Shown here: positions 37,017 to 47,718 of the stretch, in pieces | How the letters are laid out: every line of letters starts with the position of its first letter | Numbering within the stretch: the first letter of the stretch is position 1 | Assembly (NCBI GenBank): GCA_026874595.1 | Contig: CM049310.1 | Location: 18,268,058 to 18,332,057 of the forward strand | Source of the DNA: Sipunculus nudus | Lineage: Eukaryota > Annelida > Sipuncula > Golfingiida > Sipunculidae | DNA length: 64,000 nt | Direction: 5' to 3' | Program-made: the position numbers and the translations under genes | Notes under the pieces: generated by a model | The model's input: the letters and a program-made list of their open reading frames with translations, nothing else | Databases searched by the model: none | What the model was told of the DNA's origin: nothing

Positions 37017-39583
37017 ATCAACACCTCACAATGATTGCAAACATCATGTTTTAATACCAATTAGAAATATAAGTTAATGAATAAAAATCATATTTGCAGA
37101 ATCAGACCTACTGAAATGTAGAAATATGTCCCAAATGTGCGGATACAAGTGACAGAAAGTTCATGATTATGTTTTATAGAATTAATTCATAATTCGACTA
37201 AGTGAAATTCCGAGAAGACGACGAGTACTGTCTGCGACCGGGGGGGGGAGCCATGGCAATAAGACCCCCTTTTGAGCCGCTTAAACTTTTTCTTTTGGTT
37301 TCAGACCAATTTGGGGCCTGGAATCCTCTTTTCCGGACCTGGGGACCTTTTTTAGATGTTTTCATCAGTCCTCATTGGTTGGACCCCTCCTTTTCTTAAA
37401 TCCTGGATCCGCCCCTGAAAACCAAATGCACCAACAAAGAGACAGTTATCAAAAGATACAGATCTTGGTGCATTTTACTTAACTGTAAGCTAAACTAGTC
37501 ATACCGGTATCTCTATATGTCAATAATTCAGTTCGCATCAATAAACGGTTTCTGTTTTTTAGAAGGCCAAATATTCAAATTAAATGTGTTTACACCCAGG
37601 TATATAACTAAAATTATGTAAATGGATTTAAATAAACACGTATTAGCAACAAAATATCCACGTAAGGTCAAAATACAATAAATAAGTTATATACTAACTC
37701 CTGTCTAATGCAAACTTTAAACGAAGTTCGAGCGACCAATTCTTCAGAATCATCGTAGACCGTGAATGTATGGAAGGCTCCTAATGGTCTCCACTTGGGC
37801 AGGCATTGCTCTTATCCCAGTTCGGGTCACTGAATATTCTTGTTATAGCTATTCCTCATGTATCCAAATGGCGTAGTAAACTGACTGACCGAGTTGTTAA
37901 TCTAATACTTATAAAAGGAATTCGGTTCACGTCTGTTCGCAATGTTCTCTTAAACCGCGTTGTGTACAATACTGTGTCATGCATCATTTTAAAGGTTATT
38001 TTCCCTGCAGTGATATAGGCGATATGAGAATAAATAATGTTTAATGTACATATAATTTTGAGTGATTTTCCGTATTTACTGACTTGCACGGAGGTTATAC
38101 CGAGCACAGCCGAATGACCGGAATGCGTGTATCGTTGTCACTACTATTGTCCATATGAATAATGCTCGCTTTCAGTGAAGGATCTTAGCTTGTCGGGCCT
38201 TACATTTGAAAGAGGCTCTCGCCCACGTCCGTGGTCAGTAAAAGAGAAAACACCTGTTTCTCGCTTCATGAAATGGAGGGTTCAACTCAGGAGGATTAAT
38301 GACAAAACCTAATTGAAGGTCCCAGTTTCAGGAACAGACGTGGTGTGGGGTGGGGTGGAGTGGTGTCGGGGGTTTCAGTCTTAAAAATTTGTCTGATACG
38401 ATGAAAAAAAGGTTGCGGTGGCTGAAAATGGGATACGGACCCTCTGCATGGAGTCCCATTGGGTCCGCTTCTGTTACCTAGGAGGTATGCATATTTCTGT
38501 TTCTTTCTTCAGGAATAGTTTCCTTGCAACGTACATTTAATAAATCTTTCATGTGTTCCTCACATCAACCTAATCTTTATACCTCCAACGATAGAATCCA
38601 GTCAAATATCATCGAAAACCTGAATGCCCCCGCTTCTCATTCCGGTTCGCAATTTAAACATCATCACTGAACAGGTCTTCAAGGTAAACATACCGGGGTA
38701 TGAATTTCTTACCACGAGGACAGCCCCACAAAATAAATGTAAAAAATATTTATACATATCTTATTGAGACATGCAGTTTCCCACTGAAAACCTATATTTT
38801 CTGTTAACTTTTACAACAGCAAAAAATGGGCAAAAAATGGGCCAACATTCCACATCTCAGTTAATATAATCTCCCCATCCCCGGTGATAATTAAGCTCGG
38901 TATACCGGGTTTATCAGCTAGTTTCATATGTTGCCAGTTGCCCCGTCCGCAGGACATGAGCAACACGCATGGTTAGTCTTGACACGTCAAGGCCAGATGT
39001 AGACAGATATATTTATGTTTGCGACCGACATCAGATGATTACCACTGCTGGTCAAGCCTCAGCCCCATGCGTGATTCCCGCCAACACTATTGTTATGACC
39101 ACATCGTTATTTTGACTTGGGAAGCCACAACAAGCAGGACCAGAGAGACATAACCTTTGCAAGTACATAAAGGTTTATTCCATTTAATTGTTACTAAAAA
39201 TGCCTTAAAAATAGTGTTGATTTGTGAATGAGCGGAATGCCTTTTAACTGGTATGATCACAGATTCTCCTGTTATACGCTTCTCCTCACGGCCTATAGAG
39301 GGATCCTATCCCACAGGCCAGCTGGTCACAGCCGAGAGCAAAGCAGGGGGTCAGCAATCAATTACTAGAAGGCAGGCACACATATACGCGCCCTCGCACA
39401 AACACACATGTGTGTGTGCATGTGTAAAATATTTCATAAGGTAATGATTTATAGGATTATATTGAAAACGCTTTAAGCACATTCAGAAAGATGTTAACAT
39501 GCTCGGTTACATATTTCTTAATATACAATAACATGCAAATGCAAACAGATCATCACATTTGCATCTAAAGTACAGTTTATAAG

Positions 39584-39590
<7 letters not shown>
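35401..39590. other. Intergenic with microsatellites and dispersed repeats
   Basis: No gene was recognised. It holds (TA)n tracts at about 36691-36740 and 36974-36996, followed by (TG)n, and a poly(C) run at 36342-36354. A hAT-like terminus, GGATCCGCCCCTG, lies near 37407. 'aaggcggtttcacactaga' near 36070 recalls the end of the foldback MITE at 1440. Open frames over the TA tracts are repeat products. Confidence 0.45.

Positions 39591-39633
<43 letters not shown>
39590..39633. repeat. (CT)n microsatellite
   Basis: An uninterrupted CT run of about 44 bp, just before the second LTR-like element. Confidence 0.95.
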
Positions 39634-39638
<5 letters not shown>

Positions 39639-39647
39639 AATATATAT

Positions 39648-40691
39648 TGTTACATGTGCTCTATTATTATGTGTCACGGGCGTAGCTCGCGTGTTACATT
39701 CCATGTTTAATCCGTGCTGGTTGAACTCTCGTTGTCATGTGAGCCTTGGGTTTTCACGCCTGGCCGGGGTCACGTGATGAGCCTGGTGTGTGGAGATTCA
39801 CAGCGCTGTTTTTCAAGAGAATTCCTGAAACGCATGTTGTGCAGGATCTTATAGACTGTTCGAGAAGTGGGAAATTCTCGGCTTGAGGTGTGAGGAGTAA
39901 ATAAGGGGCTGTGTTTAAGCAGAGGGCAGACAGAGAACAGCAGAGTAGATTCCAGCGGACGCAGAAGCGTGTGTCATGACCTTATCCGACGAATGCGGCA
40001 ATTATAGATTTTCAAAGACTTTCTCCTGGATTTTATGCATTTGGACTTCAGTTTACTTTCTGGGTTGTTGCAAGAACTTTCCACTGGACTTTCATTCTCC
40101 GAGAGTTTACATTTAACCCTTTACTGTTTACAAGCCACTAAAGAGCACTCAAAATGGGCCACTAGAATGCCATGATATTTATAGATTCTTTCAGGACAAA
40201 AATATTGCATATTATTTCTAAGTTTCAATGATTTTTAATAATCTTCAGCAAACATTATTAGTTGGAACTGTTGAAAATTTGATAAAGATACAAAAAAAGC
40301 TTGAAAAGATATGGCTGTTAGAGTTAATATAAATAGTGTTAGAATTTGTCGGAAATCTAAAATAAATGTAAACAGTAAAGGGTTAAAGGACTTATCGTTG
40401 TGATGGTGTCGGTATCCAGGTACTGTGCACATTATTTTCTGTGAGATTGTATTGACTTGTTGCTATACCGCGGTTGTACTGTATATTTGTATTGATTTGG
40501 TGTATTGTATTGTTAGGGTTGTTTTAAAAATAAATTATAGTTATTTGTTAGCAAAGAACCACTGACTTCTTTGTTCATTCCCTCAGACATTTCACGTTGC
40601 CTAGTGTTGCAGAATCTGATTTTTTTTATCTCCATTACAAAATGTGTGTTCATCACGCATACGTGATCTGTTTATATTAGGTTCAGTAACA
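39648..40691 (+). mobile_element. Solo-LTR-like element, copy 2
   Basis: Begins TGTTACATGTG and ends CAGTAACA, and shares with copy 1 (1371-2621) the same ordered blocks, including 'ggggctgtgtt', 'tatccaggtactgt', AATAAATTATA, 'accactgacttc' and 'acgtgatctg'. TA-rich flanks hide any target duplication. A piggyBac-like MITE lies inside at 40117-40382. No coding sequence is seen. Confidence 0.6.
40113..40386. mobile_element. piggyBac-like MITE with TTAA target sites
   Basis: The element (40117-40382) starts CCCTTTACTGTTTACA and ends with its exact complement, flanked on both sides by TTAA, the piggyBac target duplication. Counting one more base beyond each TTAA, the perfect inverted repeat is 21 bp. 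The 266-bp interior has no transposase. Copy 1 of the LTR-like element has no such insert, so insertion came after the two copies diverged. Confidence 0.85.
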
Positions 40692-41575
40692 ATATATATA
40701 TATATATATATATCATATTTATGAAATAGAATTATTTCCCAAATGCAAAACACTGCATATCGTGCTAAACTCCATTCTTTGGAGCAACAATCCATGTTAG
40801 ATTCACTAACAATACGTTACTTGATTTGTTTTTAATGTTCCTGACTCCCGAATTTTTTATTGTATTCTTCAGTTTTATTTACATGTTGCTTCACTGTCAG
40901 TTGCGTTTCTTGTTACGGGACACTATACCAGAATATGACGGTGTAGGTTGTGCAACGAAAATGCAAGAATAACATGTTTGCAAATAGAAGAATAAACGAA
41001 ATGTAAGGAAGGATTAAATTGATTGGGGGTCAAAAGCAAGCATGTAAGATGAAAAGGACTAAAATTATATGATTATTTTTATCGAAATAATCTGTAATAC
41101 CCCAAAAACTGAAAAAGGATATCATGCCAGGATTGGGAAATGCTATATGTTTTCAAAATTACATTCTTACATCACTTAACATTCCTCGTATGTAAAAAAT
41201 ACAACACTTGTAGAATTGGTTACACATGCACAATTGTTAACATTTATCGCATTACAATCTTTATATTCATTATTTTATCTTATGTTTAATAAACTATGTT
41301 TAATAGGTTTTGTGTATAAAGTCCAATGAAAATGCAAGATTATATCTATGTGGAGGGAGAATAAACAAATTTAATTCAAATGGTATGAAACTGGTACCGG
41401 GAAAAACAACCCCATCTGATGAGGAGTTCACATTTTATAACATAATCACCATCGGTGAAGTCATGTAATATCATAACATTTTTCTGATAATTACATTATA
41501 TGTCCGTTTAGAGCTTTTCCATCAACAAAAAGTGGTAAAATTACTACATACGTACATACGTACATACACACACAT

Positions 41576-41643
<68 letters not shown>

Positions 41644-41719
41644 GGTAGAGTTACCCTCTGAAGAAAAACAACAAAGTAAATTTACAACAGTCTGTTTCAC
41701 GGGATGCGACCCGATCATC

Positions 41720-41790
<71 letters not shown>

Positions 41791-43400
41791 TGAAGCGTGG
41801 CTGGTCACCGTGGAACGTGGGAGGGGTTTCAGAAATATCTAGGTCAGCCTGAATTGTATACACAATAAATACCGGTTTTGTTCAAGCAACCTTGCATGCC
41901 TTGCCGTATAGCTGAGTAAGGTAAGTCATCAGTATATTATTTATAGGTCACCTAATACATAAGTATATATACATGCGAGTCATGCCAGTCTCCTTGAACA
42001 AGTTGTCTACACAAGTACACTTAATTGGCTGTACCGCTTGGCTGTTAGCAAGGTCAGTTGTAAACAAAAATTAAAGCGTAGTTGTAAACGTGTAAATAGT
42101 CAACCTTAATGGGCCTGATTCTCAAGTTAAGAGGACCCTTGTCAGGTATCCCACCCACCCTTCCATCTTCGGAATCCCACCAAGTGGAATGCCCGGATAG
42201 CCATTCAGAACCCTTTCTGGCTCTGGTCACCCTTGGGATCAAGGGAGTGACGTCACTTGATGACCAGCATGTCACAGGTGAATGTATCAACCGTTTTGGA
42301 ATCTATATGAAGTACCATGAGTGACCAAGTCTATGACAGGATGTATTATGGTGTATATGCACGGTCCGTCCGTCTGTGAGTCCGTTCACTTTCAGTGGTT
42401 TGATGGATTTTCACGAAACTTGTTCGAACCAGTTGCCAATAGATTATCGTGCACGAGTTCGATTATGGACAAAATCCACTTATATTTAATTTGGTCATAA
42501 ATCATTAGGCTATACTTAGAGATGTTGCCGCGATAACTTGCCAGGAGTAAGATGGATATTGATAAAACTCAAAAGAAATTTCAACTTTATAATTACCCGC
42601 TTTATATCGTTTTCCAGGAAAAACCGTGCACATTTAATGAGATAAGAGGTGACAACACGTGATGACTTGTTAAAAATCTTATGGATTTTCATGAAACTTA
42701 TTATGATCATAACCAATAAAACTTCCCGCCTGAATTACATTCTCGTCAAAATTCACCCATATTTAAAGAGGTCAGAGGTCACAAGATATGCAAAAAGCGT
42801 ATTATGCCCCATATATAGGTGTCGGCAGTTTAGTATGTTTCAGCTTTGTTAGGGTAATTTTCGGCCTTTTTATGATTTAAAACTAAGTTGCGGAGTTGTC
42901 GTATTTCATCTGTGGGGCATGTCCTATCATATCTAAACATGTTACTCCATATTAATGTACAATAATTTAATTATCATAACAATCATCTGGTTATACTCCC
43001 TACTAGAACGTGCAATACAATAACTAAGTCACAGTCCTCTGGTGACAATGAGTTCATCAGACCCACGGTAAACTGACATCGGTCATATATGCAGACCCCC
43101 TATTTATTGACTGGGTATATCTTATACTTTAACAAATGATTTTCATTAGTAACGTCAGGAGGGGGCCGAGCCATCATAAAATCCTCGTTTCACCTGTATC
43201 ATCACATCAAACTGAATCATTAGCCTTCTTCGGTTTCCTTGGTAAGTTTAATGCGAATGCAATATCTGTGTCTGTGTTTTTAAAAATGAAGAATATATAC
43301 ATTTATTACATGATACGTAACATGTAATTTTACCTGTTGTCATGAATCTTAAAATATCATTCTTCTATAACTCAGGGCACGTAATATATACTTCTATATT
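40692..43400. other. Intergenic with TA microsatellites
   Basis: Contains (TA)n with an (AC)n edge at about 41569-41640 and (TA)n at about 41727-41787. Two related units share 'atggattttcatgaaact' (about 42400-42800), and a copy of the dispersed block at 42930-43050. No gene was recognised; open frames over 41491-41863 are repeat products. Confidence 0.5.
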
Positions 43401-43419
43401 ATTATTTTGTTCTGATTAT

Positions 43420-44780
43420 TCTGTAACTCCGTCTGTCCGTTCGTCCGTTAACAAGGCACAAATCGTAACCGCTAGACTTTGAAACATATAATGTACACCA
43501 ATATAGGTCCATAAAAGATCACCGTGGAAACCTTAAATTAGGTCACTGCAATCTATACTCGGAGCTATGGGGCTCGAAACACGCTCTTTACACAGCGCTT
43601 TACCTCTAGGCCTGCTACCTATATCGTTGCTTCTTTAGAAGCGCAAGATTTCCACTGCCTCAGGAGCGTAGGCTCGAAAGTACCCCTAGAATAATTAAAA
43701 CTTTGATAAAAAAGCTCCAGTATCTAAATTCCTAATGAATTGATTGCCATGATTCCTTCCATGCATATTGATCATGGAGTGTTTTATCATTTCTTGAGGA
43801 CTAGTGGCGCCACCTGTATTTTTTCTATATTTTAACCGATTTTTCACTATTTTTCAGACATTCAAATGAAGCAGTTCGTGCATTAATAGGGCTCAAACCG
43901 TAACCGTTAGACCTAGAAACTTCTAACTGTACTTTCAGGGATCGAGGATCGAGGGCCTAGGCAAATCTTATAAATCTGAAATTAGGTCATAGTGACCTAT
44001 ATTTGTAAACTATGGGCCGAAAACAATACTTTGAGCACCTAGTGAGTCAGACGGGGCACAAATTGTATCCGCTGGCCCTAGAATCTTCTAACGTGACATC
44101 CAGGGAAGTCTTGGGCAAATCTCCATGGAAACCTGAAATTAGGTCATGATGACCTATATTGAGCGAGCCCTAGGGGGAAAAACGATTTTAAGCACCCAGA
44201 CAGTCAGACAAGGCACAAAACTTAACTGTTGCACCTTTAATATTCTAACGTTTCATCCTTGAAGGTCCTTAAAAAAAATCCCTGGATACCTGAAATAAGG
44301 TCACTGCGGCCCGTATTCTCTGGGTTGCGGGTCCAGTTATTGCGGCCGTTAATATTGAAAAAATGATACAAAAAGCTCCAGTTTCTGAATAACTTATGCA
44401 CTGATTGCCATAATTCTTTCCATGCATTTTGATCGTGAAGTATTTTTGAGACCTTCTTAACAAGCAGTTCGGCCGTTAACAGGGCACAAACCCTCTTAGT
44501 CCTAGAAATTTTAACTTTCACCTGGGGAGGTCCCCTTGGATACCTAGCATTAGGTTATGTTAGCATTAGGTTAGCCTATATTTTGCAACTATACCGGCTG
44601 AAAACAGGATGTTTTGAACTCAGTGAGTCGACGGGGCACAAATTGTATCCATTTGGCCCAGAATTTTCTGACATGATATTCAGGGAGGCCCTGGGTAAAT
44701 CTCCGTGGAAACCTGAAATTAGGTAAAGGTGACCTATATTCTACAAGAACATAATCTGAGCACCCTACAGGTAGTTTTTT
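43420..44780 (+). repeat. Degenerate tandem repeat, 'acctagaaacttctaac' family
   Basis: About six diverged units of roughly 150-170 bp. Each shows variants of 'ggcacaaatcgtaaccg', 'acctagaatcttctaacgt', 'tccatggaaacctgaaattaggtca' and 'gacctatatt'. One unit has AGTGGCGCCACCTGTATTTTT at about 43803, linking it to 16640-17070. A shorter related piece lies at about 57600-57725. It runs up to within about 30 bp of the UGT-D fragment. Confidence 0.7.
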
Positions 44781-44801
44781 GCTTGATCGGTTACAATTGG
44801 A

Positions 44802-45219
44802 CCCTATGCTAGTAATACCCATAGGGGGAGACCAATATCATAACGCCCTCAGGGTAGAGAAACGAAAGTATGGTAAAAGGATGTCCCTAGCCGAAGAACC
44901 AGAGAAAATCAGATCGGTTATCCAAGAAGTCCTTACAGATGAAACTTTCAAGAACACTATTAAAAAGGCGGCCACAATATATCACTCTCTCCCTTTGGCC
45001 AATGAAACCTTGGCATTCTGGGTTGATCACGTGATCCGCTTTGGAAGCGATCATATCCGTCCACCGTTTATAAGCATGTCACTCTTCAAGTTCTTCATGT
45101 TTGATGTGCTATGTTTCCTTATTTTGGTCCTCGTTTTAATGCTTAAAATTGCATCCATTGGTCTCAGGTTTATTCTGCGATATATGTGTAAACGAAAAGA
45201 CCATGTGAAACAAGATTAA
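44802..45219 (+). pseudogene. UDP-glycosyltransferase 3' fragment (UGT-D)
   Basis: Carries only the last 138 codons of a UGT, from just after THGG in the donor domain (PMLVIPIGGDQYHN) through the transmembrane helix to the tail HVKQD. It is a copy of the end of UGT-E: 44802-45596 matches 46884-47678 with no gaps and five differences, all transitions. No signal peptide, acceptor-binding half or upstream acceptor is present; the left neighbour is a degenerate tandem repeat. The reading frame is open but starts without its own ATG context, so it is unlikely to be functional alone. It may be a recent partial duplication or the result of an assembly problem. Confidence 0.85.
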
Positions 45220-45596
45220 GATTCACCCATTGTGGCTCAAAAGAGCAAACATGATCAGCGATGTCTATAGAACGTTTATAAAGCACTATGGACAGTATAA
45301 GACATATAACAGTATCGTATTACAAAGAGCCAGGGCGTAACAAATTTATTCATTGTCATACCGTAAAAAGCATTCTCCAATTCCATTTGAGCTATGTTTG
45401 CCAGACTGCCAGTTATTTCGAATGACTAAACACGTATATGACCAAACCAGACCAAAACCAATGATTTTTTTCTGTACGATACCGGAAAGTGTGTTGAAAC
45501 ATATGTCAAGCATTGATGCATAATTTCGGAATATGATTTGTCAGTCTTAATACACTTGAGTACCTGATGCCTTAAGAGAATGATGTATGTTTGATA
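45220..45596. repeat. Duplicated 3' flank of UGT-E
   Basis: Continuation of the 795-bp duplicated block beyond the UGT-D stop. It matches 47302-47678. The copy stops before the poly(A) signal that UGT-E has at 47713. Confidence 0.9.
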
Positions 45597-45737
45597 TCAC
45601 TCATCTGTAACTATATGGCACATAAAATGACATAGCTACGTATGACACGAAACGTATCACTCATCTGTAATATATGCATGCATGAGCGCAATTTGGTTGG
45701 GAACAGTTTACAAGCTTATTAGTTTTATGCACTCGAA

Positions 45738-45752
45738 ATTTGTTTGTTTCAG
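45738..45752 (+). other. 3' splice acceptor before UGT-E
   Basis: TTTGTTTGTTTCAG ends at 45752, 18 nt before the ATG at 45771. Confidence 0.65.
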
Positions 45753-45770
45753 ATTCGATGTATAATAAGG

Positions 45771-47301
45771 ATGAAATTCCTCTCCGCAGTAACATACGCG
45801 ACCCTCCTACTTCTGGCTTCAGGGGCAAAGGTCATACTTGTCCCGTTTGATCATCCTGGTCACGTGAACTTCTTCATCCTGGGCGGCCAAGCTCTCGTGG
45901 AAAAGGGTCATGAGGTGCATATCTTTGCTCAGTCAATACTTAGTGAAAAAAATAGTTGACGCAGGATTGACTCATATTGCCTATGAAACGAGAGATTCTA
46001 GGTGTATCCAAGAGGACCCAGCGTTTGATAATATCCTTGAGAAAGCCGTAGCAAATGAAATATCGGCTACCACAAGATTCAGAACGCTTAATATCCTTCG
46101 ATCAAAAATGTTGGAACGTTGTGAAGAATTCTTGGACAACAACCACCTAATGGACGGGGTTGCTAAGCAACAATTTGACCTCGCTTTGGTGGATTCAGTG
46201 CCGTTTGCCAGATGTCTGTACGTGTTGCCCTGGATGCACCACATTAAGTACGTCAGTATCACACTTGGTATGGAGGCCTGGGCAGCGCGTGTAACCGCCA
46301 TGCCTTCCATTGAGACAATACAAGTTCTACCTTTAACCAACGATATGAGTTTCTTTAAACGTGTAAAAAACTTGCTAGTATCAATTCTCACCCCATATAT
46401 TGTTCAGTACATGAACGATGAAAGTATACTGATTTAATATGCTGGTAACAGGTCTGAGAGGACATATCAAGAAATCTATTCAGGCTCAGAGATGTTTCTA
46501 AACAACGACGAAATTCTTCTGTTGGACTATCCCAGAGTGTCTGCTCCTCATTACGTCTTCCTCGGGGGAGTGGGCGGGAAACCACCAGAGCCGCTAGATC
46601 CCGACCTTGAACTGTCGTCTGCTGAAACTCTCGTCGTTGTCAGTTTTGGTTCGTCTCTCAAACTAACAAAAGAAATATTGGGAAAACTCCTGGAAGCTTT
46701 CATAAAATTTGATAATGTGAATTTTATCGTCCGCTACCAAGAAAATATTTCGATGAAATTAACGAAAAATGTCAAGGTGATGAAATGGCTACCACAGAAT
46801 GATCTGCTTTGGCACACAAAAACAAAACTATTCATTACACATGGTGGAAATAACGGTCAGCTTGAAAGTTTATATCATGGTGTCCCTATGCTGGTAATAC
46901 CCATAGGGGGAGACCAATATCATAACGCCCTCAGGGTAGAGAAACGAAAGTATGGTAAAAGGATGTCCCTAGCCGAAGAACCAGAGAAAATCAGATCGGT
47001 TATCCAAGAAGTCCTTACAGATGAAACTTTCAAGAACACTATTAAAAAGGCGGCCACAATATATCACTCTCTCCCTTTGGCCAATGAAACCTTGGCATTC
47101 TGGGTTGATCACGTGATCCGCTTTGGAAGCGATCATATCCGTCCACCGTTTATAAGCATGTCACTCTTCAAGTTCTTCATGTTTGATGTGCTATGTTTCC
47201 TTATTTTGGTCCTCATTTTAATGCTTAAAATTGCATCCATTGGTCTCAGGTTTATTCTGCGATATATGTGTAAACGAAAAGACCATGTGAAACAAGATTA
47301 A
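45771..47301 (+). pseudogene. UDP-glycosyltransferase pseudogene (UGT-E)
   Basis: Close to full length, with signal peptide, PGHVN His, LALVD Asp, KWLPQN, THGG, the DQ donor pair, a transmembrane helix and tail HVKQD. Two lesions break it. One extra base near the A7 run at about 45945-45951 shifts the frame, closing the first frame at 45957-45959. A TAA at 46435-46437 replaces the Lys of the SKYAG motif. Compared with UGT-B it lacks two residues before SSAETLVV and has Trp for Gly in NDLLW. If the A-run shift were a sequencing error, one nonsense codon would remain. The upstream neighbour, UGT-D, duplicates its last 795 bp. The poly(A) signal is at 47713. Confidence 0.88.
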
Positions 47302-47712
47302 GATTCACCCATTGTGGCTCAAAAGAGCAAACATGATCAGCGATGTCTATAGAACGTTTATAAAGCACTATGGACAGTATAAGATATATAACAGTATCGT
47401 ATTACAAAGAGCCAGGGCGTAACAAATTTATTCATTGTCATACCGTAAAAAGCATTCTCCAATTCCATTTGAGCTATGTTTGCCAGACTGCCAGTTATTT
47501 CGAATGACTAAACATGTATATGACCAAACCAGACCAAAACCAATGATTTTTTTCTGTACGATACCGGAAAGTGTGTTGAAACATATGTCAAGCATTGATG
47601 CATAATTTCGGAATATGATTTGTCAGTCTTAATACACTTGAGTACCTGATGCCTTAAGAGAATGACGTATGTTTGATAAAAATGAATTTTTACAATATTA
47701 CGTAACATTTAC

Positions 47713-47718
47713 AATAAA
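47713..47718 (+). terminator. Poly(A) signal after UGT-E
   Basis: AATAAA about 410 bp after the UGT-E stop, just outside the block copied into UGT-D. Confidence 0.5.

Noticed and set aside
41491-41863. Open frames with long Tyr-Ile runs
   Set aside because: They translate (TA)n microsatellites.
6521-47301. A UGT1A-type locus with alternative first exons and shared last exons
   Set aside because: Each complete copy has both halves of the protein in one exon, with no donor site seen between them.
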